Source of the DNA: Pedobacter hartonius
Lineage (GTDB): Bacteria > Bacteroidota > Bacteroidia > Sphingobacteriales > Sphingobacteriaceae
Reading direction: 5' to 3'
Assembly (NCBI RefSeq): GCF_900107535.1
Contig: NZ_FNRA01000004.1
Location: 367,103-431,102 of the forward strand
DNA length: 64,000 nucleotides
A program made the translations under genes and the position numbers. A model generated the notes under the pieces. It saw only the letters and a list, made by a program, of their open reading frames with translations, was not told the origin of the DNA and searched no databases. Positions 35,709 through 44,757 of this stretch are shown here, piece after piece. Numbering within the stretch: the first letter of the stretch is position 1; each line of letters opens with the position of its first letter.

Positions 35709-37433
35709 ATGGCAAAGACCGTAGCAGCAAGCTTAGTCGAGATATTAGAGCATGCTGGCGTGAAGCATGTACATGGAGTTGTAGGTGATTCATTGAATGG
35801 AATTGTAGACGAGATCCGAAACTCTAAAACGATCAAATGGATCCACTACAGGCATGAAGAGGCGGCTGCCTTCGCTGCAGGTGCCGAAGCCCAGCTCAGC
35901 GGTCGTCTGGCAGTATGTGCAGGAAGCTGCGGACCCGGGAACATGCACCTCATCAACGGTCTGTATGATGCCCACAAAAGTAACGCCCCTGTACTCGCTA
36001 TTGCAGCGCATATTCCTAGTGAACAGATAGGGACATCTTATTTCCAGGAAACACGCCCAGAATCCTTATTTCGTGAATGCAGTTACTATTGTGAGACCAT
36101 TGCTTCCGCAAGGCAGATGCCGCGCCTACTGCAAATTGCAATGCAGCATGCAGTTGGCCAGAACGGCGTAGCCGTTGTCAGCCTATCAGGAGACGTGGCG
36201 ATGGAAAAAATGGAAAACGAAGCACTGGAACATGCCATCTTCATGAACCGCCCCGCTGTCCGCCCTTCTGATGAAGAATTACAGAAGCTGGCACAGCTGA
36301 TCAACCAGGCTAAAAAAGTGACACTTTTATGCGGTGCAGGATGTGTTGGTGCACATGACATGCTGCTTGCTCTTGGTGCAAAGATAAAATCGCCCATGGT
36401 ACATGCCCTTCGTGGTAAAGAACATGTGCAATATGATAATCCCTACGACGTGGGGATGACCGGGTTGATCGGAATATCTTCAGGCTACCAGGCCGTGGAA
36501 GACAGCGATCTGCTGCTGATGCTCGGTACTGACTTTCCTTATAAGGAATGGTATCCTTCAAAAGCGAAGATCGTACAGCTTGACATTCGCCCTGAACGTT
36601 TGGGAAGAAGGTGTAAACTGGATCTGGGACTTACAGGTGATGTCAGAGAGACCATCAAGGCGGTTCTTCCTTTTCTGGAAGAAGTTACCGGCAGTTCTTT
36701 CCTGGAGAAATGCCAGGAGCGTTACCGGGACAACCGTAAAAATTTACTGGAACATGCTAAGCCGGTAACCGGAAAGGCTATCCATCCTGAATACCTCACC
36801 CGGGTGCTGAGTGAGCAGGCTGCCGCTGATGCAATATTTACCGCAGATGTTGGTACGCCGACGGTATGGGCGGCACGGTACGTGGATATGAAACCCGGCA
36901 GAAGGCTGATCGGCTCATTCAATCATGGATCTATGGCGAGTGCTATGCCACAGGCGATAGGGGCACAGTTTACCTATCCGGACCGGCAGGTGATTTCGCT
37001 TTGCGGGGACGGTGGATTTGCGATGCTGATGGGCGATATACTCACAATTTTCCAGTATGACCTTCCGGTTAAACTGATTGTGTACAACAACAGCTCACTG
37101 GGTTTTGTGGCCATGGAGATGAAGGTGATTGGCATGCCTCCTTTTGCTACAGACCTTAAAAATCCTGATTTTGCAAAAATGGCCGAAGCGATAGGTATCA
37201 AAGGAATCAGGGTTGAGCAGTCAGAAGATGTAGAGGCTGCAATTGCAGCGGCGCTTGCGCATCCGGGACCAGTTCTGGTTGACGTAGTTGTAAACCGGGC
37301 AGAACTGTCAATGCCGCCTAAGATTGACTTTGAGCAGGCGAAAGGATTCGGCATCTACATGCTTCGCCAGACGCTTTTGGGCGACGGAAAAGAGGTATGG
37401 GATACCCTTAGTTCAAATTTTTTGAGTAAATAG
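35709..37433 (+). CDS. poxB: pyruvate dehydrogenase (quinone), PoxB type
   Basis: 574-residue thiamine-diphosphate flavoenzyme that oxidises pyruvate to acetate and CO2 and passes electrons to quinone at the inner membrane. It follows E. coli PoxB closely over its whole length: TPP-activating Glu in YRHEEAAAFAAGAEAQ, the CAGSCGPGN loop, the FAD-domain block HALRGKEHVQYDNPYDVGMTG, and the TPP motif GDGGFAML...NNSSLGF. The C-terminal ~25 residues (RQTLLGDGKEVWDTL) correspond to PoxB's membrane-binding peptide. It is followed 4 bases later by a hydroxyacid dehydrogenase gene. Confidence 0.93.
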   Translation: MAKTVAASLVEILEHAGVKHVHGVVGDSLNGIVDEIRNSKTIKWIHYRHEEAAAFAAGAEAQLSGRLAVCAGSCGPGNMHLINGLYDAHKSNAPVLAIAAHIPSEQIGTSYFQETRPESLFRECSYYCETIASARQMPRLLQIAMQHAVGQNGVAVVSLSGDVAMEKMENEALEHAIFMNRPAVRPSDEELQKLAQLINQAKKVTLLCGAGCVGAHDMLLALGAKIKSPMVHALRGKEHVQYDNPYDVGMTGLIGISSGYQAVEDSDLLLMLGTDFPYKEWYPSKAKIVQLDIRPERLGRRCKLDLGLTGDVRETIKAVLPFLEEVTGSSFLEKCQERYRDNRKNLLEHAKPVTGKAIHPEYLTRVLSEQAAADAIFTADVGTPTVWAARYVDMKPGRRLIGSFNHGSMASAMPQAIGAQFTYPDRQVISLCGDGGFAMLMGDILTIFQYDLPVKLIVYNNSSLGFVAMEMKVIGMPPFATDLKNPDFAKMAEAIGIKGIRVEQSEDVEAAIAAALAHPGPVLVDVVVNRAELSMPPKIDFEQAKGFGIYMLRQTLLGDGKEVWDTLSSNFLSK

Positions 37434-37437
37434 CGGT

Positions 37438-38424
37438 ATGAATGTATTTATTACAAGGGTAATCCCGGAAGCAGGGTTACAACTCTTAAAAGACGCAGGA
37501 CTACAGGTTAAACAGTGGACAGAAAAAAGGAAACTTACAGTTGATGAACTGATTGAAGAGTGCAAGTGGGCAGATGCCTTGCTCAGCGCCGGTCAGCAGC
37601 TTGGCCGGGAATTCCTGGAAGCGAGTGCCCATCTCAAAGTTATTGCGCTGAATTCAGTAGGATATGATAATGTTGATATAGAAACAGCAACCCGCCTGAA
37701 GATCCCGGTAGGGAATACACCAGGAGTGCTGAGCGGCGCTACAGCCGATACTGCATTTTTGCTGATGATGGCTGCCGCAAGGAATGCCTTCTACATGCAC
37801 AAAACGATCATCGACGGCGAATGGGATTTCTTTGAGCCCACGGCTAACCTTGGGAAAGAACTTACCGGGGGAACGCTGGGGGTATTTGGAATGGGCAAAA
37901 TTGGCGTTGAAATGGCCAGACGCTGTGCGGGTGCTTTTGGAATGAAGATCGTCTACCATAACAGGAACAGGAATTTAGAGGCCGAGCAGGAGCTTGGGGC
38001 GACATTCGTTTCCTTCGAAGAATTGCTCAGGCAGAGCGACGTGATATCCGTGCATACAGCACTTACTCCCGAAACAGAGGGTAAGTTTGATGCCGCGGTT
38101 TTCAAACAAATGAAATCTTCCGCAATCTTTGTCAATACGGCGAGGGGAAAAATCCACAATGAAGAAGACCTGATCAGTGCATTGCAGAATAAAGTGATCT
38201 GGGGCGCAGGACTTGATGTGACCAACCCCGAGCCTATGAAGTCTGACAATCCGTTACTAACCATGCCGAATGTTGCCGTATTGCCCCATATCGGTTCGGC
38301 AACGGAGACTACAAGAGATGCCATGGCAAAATTAGCTGCCGGAAATATCATTGCAGGCTTGAAGGGCGAAAAATTGCCCTCACCGGTTAATCCGGAAATC
38401 TACACTGATTCACAGCATAACTGA
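37438..38424 (+). CDS. D-isomer 2-hydroxyacid dehydrogenase (glyoxylate/hydroxypyruvate reductase-like)
   Basis: 328-residue NAD(P)-dependent enzyme reducing a 2-oxoacid such as glyoxylate or hydroxypyruvate. The nucleotide motif GMGKIG (151-156) and the catalytic residues Arg236 (NTARG), Glu265 (TNPEP) and His284 (LPHIGSA) are all present. The substrate-domain segment NSVGYDNVD is typical of the D-glycerate dehydrogenase branch. It lies 4 bases after poxB, so an operon linking pyruvate and C2/C3 acid metabolism is likely. Exact substrate is inferred. Confidence 0.9.
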   Translation: MNVFITRVIPEAGLQLLKDAGLQVKQWTEKRKLTVDELIEECKWADALLSAGQQLGREFLEASAHLKVIALNSVGYDNVDIETATRLKIPVGNTPGVLSGATADTAFLLMMAAARNAFYMHKTIIDGEWDFFEPTANLGKELTGGTLGVFGMGKIGVEMARRCAGAFGMKIVYHNRNRNLEAEQELGATFVSFEELLRQSDVISVHTALTPETEGKFDAAVFKQMKSSAIFVNTARGKIHNEEDLISALQNKVIWGAGLDVTNPEPMKSDNPLLTMPNVAVLPHIGSATETTRDAMAKLAAGNIIAGLKGEKLPSPVNPEIYTDSQHN

Positions 38425-38444
38425 TAGCGCCTGCGGCTGGCTGT

Positions 38445-38741
38445 TTAGCTGCCCGGCTGCTGAAGGTGAACCTGGTTTTTCAGCATCTCGATCTCCTGCT
38501 GCAGGCGTTTGATTTTTTGCAGCAGGCCCATTATGGCTTCGATACCTTCAATATTGATTTGCAGCTCATAGTGGAAATGGATAAAACGTTCCATTTCCAC
38601 TAACTGCTTATAGTGTATGTATTTATTGTTGTCAATTACTGTCAGCACAATTAAGCCTGAATCTTCCAGGGCACCGATAAAAGAAGCTTCAACTGCATAT
38701 TTTAAGCAGTAATCGTTTATTGTGATTAATTCTGTTTCCAT
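38445..38741 (-). CDS. cbpM: chaperone modulator CbpM-like protein
   Basis: 98-residue protein of the CbpM/MerR-like group: an N-terminal helix-turn-helix-like region (LITINDYCLKYAVEASFIGALEDSGLI) and a C-terminal leucine-rich coiled coil (about 68-95). In E. coli CbpM binds the J-domain of CbpA and blocks its action with DnaK and on DNA. The gene follows cbpA by 17 bases on the same strand, the standard arrangement. Assignment rests on size, motifs and neighbourhood. Confidence 0.82.
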   Translation of the reverse strand: METELITINDYCLKYAVEASFIGALEDSGLIVLTVIDNNKYIHYKQLVEMERFIHFHYELQINIEGIEAIMGLLQKIKRLQQEIEMLKNQVHLQQPGS

Positions 38742-38758
38742 AGCGGTATGAATTAGAA

Positions 38759-39679
38759 TCAGGTTAATTTGGAAAGCTCCTGCAGTTCTTTGAACAATGC
38801 AATCTGCTTTTCTGTTAAGCCTGTAGGTATTTTAACAATATAAGTGACAAAAAGGTTCCCGGATTGTCCTTCTTTTTTATAAACAGGGAACCCTTTGCTC
38901 TTCAGTCTGATCCTGGTCTCATTCTGAGTGCCTGCGGGCACTTTAAGCTTCACTTTGCCATCGAGCGTATCAACCGTTACCTCTCCACCTAAAACAGCCG
39001 TGTAAAGGTCTATTTTCTTGTTGACATAAAGATCGTCGTTCAGGCGTCTGAAAGTCGGGTCATCTGCAACAGTTATCGTTAAGAACAGGTCTCCGCCAGG
39101 GCCGTTATTCGCACCGGGGCCGCCTTGTCCGGCAAGTTTGATCACCTGTCCGTTTGCAATTCCTGCGGGAATCGTTATTCTCAGGTTTTTGCCATTTACC
39201 GTTATGGTCGGCTTGTGGGTTGTTGCTGCTTCGCGGAAAGAGATCCTCAATTCTGCCTGCAGGTCCTGTCCTTTAAACTTAGTGCTGTTCCTTCCGGCCC
39301 TGCTGTTTCCGCCGCCAAACATAGATTCAAAGAAATCGGAAAAATCGCCCCCGCCAAAACCACCTGATCCGCCTCCGAAGCCACCGCGGCTACTTCCTCC
39401 AGCTCCGAAGGGATTACTTCCTCCGGCTGATCCGGACTGCGCAAACTGGTCGGCATGTTTCCAATTTTCTCCGTATTCATCAAATTTCTTGCGCTTTTCG
39501 GGATCATTCAATACCTCATTGGCCTCGTTAATCTGCTGAAACATTTTATTGGCTTCTTTGTCGTCGGGGTTTAAGTCAGGATGGTATTTCCGTGCAAGTT
39601 TTCTGTACGCTTTTTTAATATCGTCCTGAGATGCTTTTTTATCTACCCCCAGGATCTTGTAATAATCAATGTATGCCAT
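38759..39679 (-). CDS. cbpA: DnaJ-family co-chaperone, CbpA type
   Basis: 306-residue Hsp40. The J-domain (5-70) has the HPD motif at 33-35 that stimulates DnaK. A Gly/Phe-rich linker (about 85-125) precedes two C-terminal substrate-binding domains (about 135-300). There is no zinc-finger CxxCxGxG region, which places it with CbpA rather than DnaJ. It likely acts on unfolded proteins and, by analogy, binds curved DNA. The next gene, cbpM, encodes the expected inhibitor. Confidence 0.92.
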   Translation of the reverse strand: MAYIDYYKILGVDKKASQDDIKKAYRKLARKYHPDLNPDDKEANKMFQQINEANEVLNDPEKRKKFDEYGENWKHADQFAQSGSAGGSNPFGAGGSSRGGFGGGSGGFGGGDFSDFFESMFGGGNSRAGRNSTKFKGQDLQAELRISFREAATTHKPTITVNGKNLRITIPAGIANGQVIKLAGQGGPGANNGPGGDLFLTITVADDPTFRRLNDDLYVNKKIDLYTAVLGGEVTVDTLDGKVKLKVPAGTQNETRIRLKSKGFPVYKKEGQSGNLFVTYIVKIPTGLTEKQIALFKELQELSKLT

Positions 39680-39698
39680 AATAATAGATATCGATATA

Positions 39699-39706
39699 CA
39701 AATTTA
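39699..39706 (-). promoter_or_regulatory. -7 element of the cbpA promoter
   Basis: TAAATTTG on the minus strand matches TAnnTTTG exactly, 20 bases before the cbpA start. The -33 position is only a partial match. Confidence 0.45.
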
Positions 39707-39768
39707 CGGTTTATATCGCTAATAACACCGTTTGAGGATGAATGTGTGATTTTAAACAAATCATGTAC

Positions 39769-39801
39769 TTTGGTATTATTCTGGTTACAGAAATATCTTT
39801 G
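39769..39801 (+). promoter_or_regulatory. promoter upstream of the LacI gene
   Basis: TTTG (39769-39772), a 21-base spacer and TATCTTTG (39794-39801) match both Bacteroidota promoter elements. The next gene starts at 40050, implying a leader of about 240 bases or a separate short RNA. Confidence 0.5.
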
Positions 39802-39954
39802 TAGTTTTAATTAATCGTTTTTTATTAAATTGCTAATAGATTTTATTATCAATATTAAATGCTATGTATGATTACAACAAATTACCCCGCTTTTATACAT
39901 TTCATATTTTCTCTCAGAGCAACAAACCCAAGGATCCTATTAGCGTAAAGCTGT

Positions 39955-40020
39955 AACTGCCGGGCTTAAATAAAATGCCGGAAGACAGTTGAGACTGTTT
40001 TCTATTTAGATTTTATTTTT
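39955..40020 (+). promoter_or_regulatory. possible attenuator in the LacI leader
   Basis: AACTGCCGG (39955-39963) can pair with CCGG plus CAGTT (39978-39990). Alternatively ACAGT (39985-39989) can pair with ACTGT (39994-39998), which is followed by a U-rich stretch. The two hairpins share bases and so exclude each other, as in attenuators. The second stem is only 5 bp, so this is tentative. Confidence 0.25.
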
Positions 40021-40049
40021 CTAGCTTGGCGAACTAATCAAAGAACCAA

Positions 40050-41063
40050 ATGAAACCCCTTTCCATAAAGGATATTGCCAAGAAGGCAAATGTATCCATT
40101 ACCACAGTTTCTTTCATACTGAACGGCAAAGCAGAAAAAATGCGCATCAGCCAGGATATGATCATAAAAGTGGAGAAAATCATTAAGGAATTAGGCTTCA
40201 GGCCCAATCAGGTGGCAAGAAGTCTCCGTACCGGAAACACAAAGACCATTGGTTTAATCGTGGAAGATATTTCTAATCCGTTTTTTGCTTCAATTGCCAG
40301 ATTAATTGAAGATAAAGCATACAGACACGGCTATAAGATCATCTATTCCAGTACCGAGAACAATATAGATAAAGCAAAAGGCCTGATCAGGATGTTTAAA
40401 GCCAGGCAGGTAGACGGTTATATCATTGCCCCGATGCTGGGTATGGAAGAGGATATCCGGGGATTGCTGTCAGACCGCACGCCGGTAGTAGTTTTTGACC
40501 GTCATTTACCCGGCCTTGAGGTGAGCACGGTGCTGGTTGACAATATTGACGGTACTTATAAAGCTACTCAGGCCCTGATTGAGCAGGGAAAGAAAAATAT
40601 AGCTTTTGTGACAGTGGATGTGGAAGCAGAAGAGATCAAAGACCGTTACAAAGGATATGAAAAAGCCCTGAAGGCCAATAAGATCAAACTGGATGAGAAT
40701 ATCTGTGAGCTGATACCTTTTGCAAATTCTGCGGAAGAAACGACCAGAGACCTGGTTAATTTCTTTACAGAGAACCCGAAGATAGATGCGGTGGTTTTCG
40801 CTACCAACTATTTAGCCGTAAGAGGTCTATTCTGCTTTAAGGAAATGAAAAAACCGATCAATGAAGATTTTAAGGTGATCGCATATGATGACCATGATAT
40901 TTTTAAACTGCATTCGCCAACCATCAGTGCGGTATATCAGCCGATAGAAGAGATTGCAGACCAGGTGATCACGTTGATTCTTAAAGGTTTATCTGTGGTT
41001 GATACCTTTGAAGAACCGGAGCTGAGGCAGATCGTGCTGTTGTCCACTTTAATAGAAAGATAA
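40050..41063 (+). CDS. LacI family transcriptional regulator
   Basis: 337-residue repressor-type protein. The N-terminal LacI helix-turn-helix (residues 1-50: SIKDIAKKANVSITTVSFILNG, then the hinge region with RPNQVARSLRTG) is followed by a periplasmic-binding-protein-like ligand domain (about 60-337: TIGLIVEDISNPFFASIARLIE). The ligand is probably a sugar. It is convergent with a phosphohexomutase gene, and no sugar transport or hydrolase genes adjoin it, so its regulon is unclear. Long leader discussed separately. Confidence 0.93.
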   Translation: MKPLSIKDIAKKANVSITTVSFILNGKAEKMRISQDMIIKVEKIIKELGFRPNQVARSLRTGNTKTIGLIVEDISNPFFASIARLIEDKAYRHGYKIIYSSTENNIDKAKGLIRMFKARQVDGYIIAPMLGMEEDIRGLLSDRTPVVVFDRHLPGLEVSTVLVDNIDGTYKATQALIEQGKKNIAFVTVDVEAEEIKDRYKGYEKALKANKIKLDENICELIPFANSAEETTRDLVNFFTENPKIDAVVFATNYLAVRGLFCFKEMKKPINEDFKVIAYDDHDIFKLHSPTISAVYQPIEEIADQVITLILKGLSVVDTFEEPELRQIVLLSTLIER

Positions 41064-41136
41064 TCACATATATTCCGGCTGCATTACTTTGCTGCGCAAA
41101 AGGACGCAAGGCCGGAATATATATAATTATCTTTTT
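41056..41136. terminator. bidirectional terminator between lacI-type gene and phosphohexomutase
   Basis: ATATATTCCGGC (41068-41079) pairs with 41111-41122. An outer stem AAAGATAAT (41056-41064) with ATTATCTTT (41126-41134) lies beyond a 3x3 internal loop and is followed by T-rich sequence. The outer stem overlaps the stop codon of the regulator gene. Confidence 0.7.
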
Positions 41137-41173
41137 CAGCGAGTCCAGGAGAAACTTCTGAGAAACAGATAGT

Positions 41174-42907
41174 TTAAGCCTGTAAATCCTCCATGAGTGC
41201 TTTGATCTTATTTCCAAGAGCTGCATCAGCCTCTTTAAACTGAGCTTTGTCAGCCAGAGGCGCATTTACGCTGCAATAGAATTTAATTTTCGGTTCTGTT
41301 CCCGACGGACGCGCGGAGATAATACTTCCATCTTCCGTGATGAATTGCAGTACATCTGATTGAGGGAAATCAAGCTTTGTCTTTTCGCCGGTGCTCAAAT
41401 CTGTTTCCACTCCCAGTTCATAGTCCTTTAACAAGCTGACCTTTGATCCGCCAAGCGTAACAGGAGGGTTGTTTCTGAATTTCTCCATCATTGCCTTGAT
41501 CTCTTCAGCCCCGGTTTTTCCTTTTTTGGTCAGGGATACCAGTTCTTCTTTATACAGACCATATTCCACGTACATATCCAGCAGGGCGTCATATAAGCTG
41601 CTGCCTTTATCCTTATAGAAAGCCGTCATTTCAGCAATGAAAGCGCAGGAGATGATCGCATCCTTGTCGCGCACCAGCTCACCGATCAGGTAACCATAAC
41701 TTTCTTCACCGCCACCGATAAAGGTTTTCTTTCCCTGCAGGCTGGTGATCAGCTGCCCGATGAATTTGAATCCGGTTAAGGTGTTATAGTAGGTTACATT
41801 TTTGGCTTTAGCGATCTTTTCGATCAGGTTAGAGGTAACGATTGTTTTAACAATGTACTGGTTCCCGTCCAGTTTACCTTTTTCCTCCCAGGCAGTCAGC
41901 AGGTAATTGATCAGCAGGCTACCTGTCTGGTTTCCATTGAGCAGGACAAACTCACCATCATTGTTCTTTACGGCAATACCAACCCTGTCTGCATCAGGAT
42001 CAGTTGCCATTACCAGGTCTGCATCAATTTCCTGGGCTTTTTTCATAGCCAGCGTCAGTGCTTCTTTTTCTTCAGGATTCGGGTAAACTACAGTAGGGAA
42101 GTTTCCGTCCGGTGTACTTTGTTCCTTCACTAATGTCAGGTTTGTAAAGCCAAACTGCTCCAGTGCTTTAGGCACAAGTGTGATACCTGTACCATGAATA
42201 GGCGAGTAAACGATCTTCAGGTCTTTCTGACGTTGGATGGCTTCAGGCGATACAGAAAGCTCAGTGATCTTATCCAGATAAAGCTGATCGATTTCTTCAC
42301 CAATGATTTCCACATTGCTGTCAATGCGGTCAAACTTCACCTCGTCTATGCTTTTGATCTTCGCCACTTCATCCATTACGAGCACATCGTCAGGGGAGGT
42401 GAATTGTCCGCCGTCTGCGCCATATGCTTTGTATCCGTTATATTCTTTTGGGTTATGAGAAGCAGTGAGCATTACCCCGCTGCGGCAGCCCAGTTCCCTG
42501 ATCGCAAATGACAGTTCGGGAGTAGGACGTAATGCTGAGAAAAAGTAAACGTGAATACCATTTGCTGAAAAGACATCAGCGGTGGTCTTTGAGAAATAGT
42601 CAGAGTTGTTCCTGCTGTCATGTGCAATGGCAACTTTAACCTGTTCACCAGGATATTTTTTTAACAGGTAGTTGCTCAATCCCTGTGTGGCAGTACCTAT
42701 AGTATATTTATTGATGCGGTTGGAGCCGGCACCCATAATGCCGCGTAAACCACCTGTACCGAACTCAAGGCTTCTGTAAAAGGAGTCTGTCAGTTCTGTA
42801 GCGGCTTCGCTATCTATTAATTTTTGAATTTCGTCTTTTGTTTCCTGATCGTAATTGCCGTTAAGCCATTCATTAATGGTGTGCTGTGTAGCTGCTTCTA
42901 GTTGCAT
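41174..42907 (-). CDS. phosphoglucomutase/phosphomannomutase family protein
   Basis: 577-residue alpha-D-phosphohexomutase that interconverts hexose 1- and 6-phosphates. The phosphoserine motif is TASHNPKEYNG (Ser150), the metal loop is DPDADRVG (about 303-310), the sugar-binding loop is GGEESYGYL, and the C-terminal phosphate-binding loop is RPSGTEPKIKFY. Length fits the larger PGM/PGM2-like group. Likely cytoplasmic, feeding glycan or glycogen synthesis; the preferred sugar is not evident. Confidence 0.93.
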   Translation of the reverse strand: MQLEAATQHTINEWLNGNYDQETKDEIQKLIDSEAATELTDSFYRSLEFGTGGLRGIMGAGSNRINKYTIGTATQGLSNYLLKKYPGEQVKVAIAHDSRNNSDYFSKTTADVFSANGIHVYFFSALRPTPELSFAIRELGCRSGVMLTASHNPKEYNGYKAYGADGGQFTSPDDVLVMDEVAKIKSIDEVKFDRIDSNVEIIGEEIDQLYLDKITELSVSPEAIQRQKDLKIVYSPIHGTGITLVPKALEQFGFTNLTLVKEQSTPDGNFPTVVYPNPEEKEALTLAMKKAQEIDADLVMATDPDADRVGIAVKNNDGEFVLLNGNQTGSLLINYLLTAWEEKGKLDGNQYIVKTIVTSNLIEKIAKAKNVTYYNTLTGFKFIGQLITSLQGKKTFIGGGEESYGYLIGELVRDKDAIISCAFIAEMTAFYKDKGSSLYDALLDMYVEYGLYKEELVSLTKKGKTGAEEIKAMMEKFRNNPPVTLGGSKVSLLKDYELGVETDLSTGEKTKLDFPQSDVLQFITEDGSIISARPSGTEPKIKFYCSVNAPLADKAQFKEADAALGNKIKALMEDLQA

Positions 42908-43265
42908 TTTTTCAATTAATTAGATATATGTGTTGGTTGATTAACAAAAATCGGACTCTTGTGTTTGGCAGATCCATTCTTCGTTTTCTGTCTCCAAATT
43001 TATTTTGTTTATATCGTGATTATTAAGCGCGTTTTGTTAATTTCACGGCCCAGTACAATTATATACCAAAAAAACTGAATTAAAAATACCTGTATCAAAT
43101 TAAATAACGGAGACATGTAATTTTCAGTTAGAAAATTAAATTAAAATAAGAAAGAAGCTTGTGTAAGAATGAAGGTGTAATCTTACAAACTTCATGACCA
43201 TTACCGGCCAGAGGCAGCCGGAAGACAATTAAAACAATAATATCACAAAAAACAATTATATACAA
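42908..43265 (+). promoter_or_regulatory. structured leader upstream of lysC
   Basis: 358-base gap. The last part holds two hairpins: GAAG...CTTC outer and TAAGA/TCTTA inner pairing at 43154-43193, and CCGGC/GCCGG at 43204-43221, within about 110 bases of the lysC ATG. Neither is followed by a U-run, and no known lysine or SAM riboswitch consensus is recognised. The first half is A/T-rich with no gene seen. Confidence 0.35.
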
Positions 43266-44579
43266 ATGAAAATTTTAAAGTTTGGCGGAACTTCTGTCGG
43301 AAGCCCTGAGCGGATGACGAAGTTGCTGGATATCATTAATCCGGCGGAGGAGCAGATTGTAGTGCTATCAGCAGTGTCTGGTACAACGAATAGTTTAGTG
43401 GAAATTTCAGGCAAACTTTTAAAGGAAGATAAACAGGAGGCGTTAACTCTGATTAACGCCCTGAGAGAAAAATATAATGATTTTGTTGCCGAACTTCTTC
43501 CTGCGGATGATTTTCGTGCACAGGGGCAGGAGGTTGTAGATTACCATTTTCAGTTTCTTGCTTCGCTGGCCAATGATATGTTCACGCCTGTAGAGGAAAA
43601 AGTGGTACTTGCGGAAGGTGAATTGTTATCAACTACTTTATATCATATCTACCTGAAATCTACAGGCGTAACTTCGGTATTACTGCCGGCGCTGGATTTT
43701 ATGAAGATCGATGAAGACAATGAACCCGATATTCCGTTTGCAACCGCTAACCTTAAGCCCCTGCTGGAGAAACATGCGGGCAACAAATTGTTTATCACCC
43801 AGGGTTTCATTTGCAGGAACAGTTTTGGAGAGGTAGATAACCTGCGCCGCGGTGGAAGTGATTACACCGCTTCGCTGATCGGAGCTGCAATTTTAGCCGA
43901 AGAAGTACAGATCTGGACTGATATCGACGGAATGCACAACAATGATCCGCGAATCGTTAAAGGAACTAAGCCAATTTCCCACTTATCATTTGATGAGGCT
44001 GCGGAGCTGGCATACTTCGGCGCTAAGATCCTCCACCCGCAATCGGTATTTCCGGCTGCTAAATATAAGATCCCGGTACGCCTGCTTAATACCATGGAGC
44101 CTTCTGCTGCAGGAACGCTGATCTCTGCTGAAAGCGAAAAGGGAAAGATTAAATCTATTGCCGCCAAAGATGGTATCACGGCGATTAAGATCCAGTCCAG
44201 CCGGATGCTGCTGGCCTATGGTTTTCTGAGAAGGATATTTGAGATCTTTGAACGTTATAAAACGCCTATTGATATGATCACAACTTCGGAAGTGGCCGTT
44301 TCCTTAACGATAGATTTTACAGATAACCTGGACCAGATCATAGAGGAACTGCAGAACTTTGGTTCGGTAGAGATTGACAGGGATCAGACCATTGTGTGTG
44401 TAGTGGGTGATTTCGGTGCAGATAAACATGGATTTGCTGCCAGGGTACTGGATTCTGTAAAACATATTCCTATCCGGATGATCTCTTATGGCGGAAGTAA
44501 CTACAATATTTCGCTGCTGATCAAAACAGATGACAAAATGGAGGCGCTAAGAAGTTTACATAACCGTATTTTTGAATAA
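43266..44579 (+). CDS. lysC: aspartate kinase
   Basis: 437-residue enzyme that phosphorylates aspartate, the first step to lysine, methionine and threonine. The kinase domain begins with MKILKFGGTSVGSPERM (ATP site) and has GGSDYTASLIGAAI and the WTDIDGMHNNDPRIV block. Two ACT-type domains at the C terminus (about 300-437) are the usual site of amino-acid feedback. No homoserine dehydrogenase domain is fused. lysA follows on the same strand after a 178-base gap, so this locus serves lysine synthesis. Confidence 0.94.
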   Translation: MKILKFGGTSVGSPERMTKLLDIINPAEEQIVVLSAVSGTTNSLVEISGKLLKEDKQEALTLINALREKYNDFVAELLPADDFRAQGQEVVDYHFQFLASLANDMFTPVEEKVVLAEGELLSTTLYHIYLKSTGVTSVLLPALDFMKIDEDNEPDIPFATANLKPLLEKHAGNKLFITQGFICRNSFGEVDNLRRGGSDYTASLIGAAILAEEVQIWTDIDGMHNNDPRIVKGTKPISHLSFDEAAELAYFGAKILHPQSVFPAAKYKIPVRLLNTMEPSAAGTLISAESEKGKIKSIAAKDGITAIKIQSSRMLLAYGFLRRIFEIFERYKTPIDMITTSEVAVSLTIDFTDNLDQIIEELQNFGSVEIDRDQTIVCVVGDFGADKHGFAARVLDSVKHIPIRMISYGGSNYNISLLIKTDDKMEALRSLHNRIFE

Positions 44580-44756
44580 CTATCTTTTTTTAAGATAGAC
44601 AAGAATGGCGATGACAATAAAAAGGAGTAAGACGGAGAGCCTTACCCTTCTGTCGTACTCTTTTCTGCTGATCTTCTGACGCTGCAGATCAAAGTAGTTG
44701 CCCATGTAAATTAATACCATTCCAATTAAACAAAAGACTATAAGATATTTAAACAT
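44580..44756 (-). CDS. small two-helix membrane protein
   Basis: 58-residue protein if started at Met in FKYLIVFCLIGMVLIYMG; an ATG 15 bases earlier would overlap lysA. Two hydrophobic helices (about 2-18 and 35-53) flank a charged linker (LQRQKISRKEYDRRVR). It fills the lysC-lysA gap exactly on the opposite strand: its stop abuts the lysC stop and its ATG is one base from the lysA ATG. The chain looks like a real membrane protein, yet no room remains for promoters, so it is uncertain. Confidence 0.5.
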   Translation of the reverse strand: MFKYLIVFCLIGMVLIYMGNYFDLQRQKISRKEYDRRVRLSVLLLFIVIAILVYLKKR

Positions 44757-44757
44757 T

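Noticed and set aside
43194..43232. 12-codon leader peptide before lysC (MTITGQRQPEDN)
   Set aside because: It is not enriched in Lys, Thr or Met codons, and the following hairpin has no U-run, so classical attenuation is not supported.
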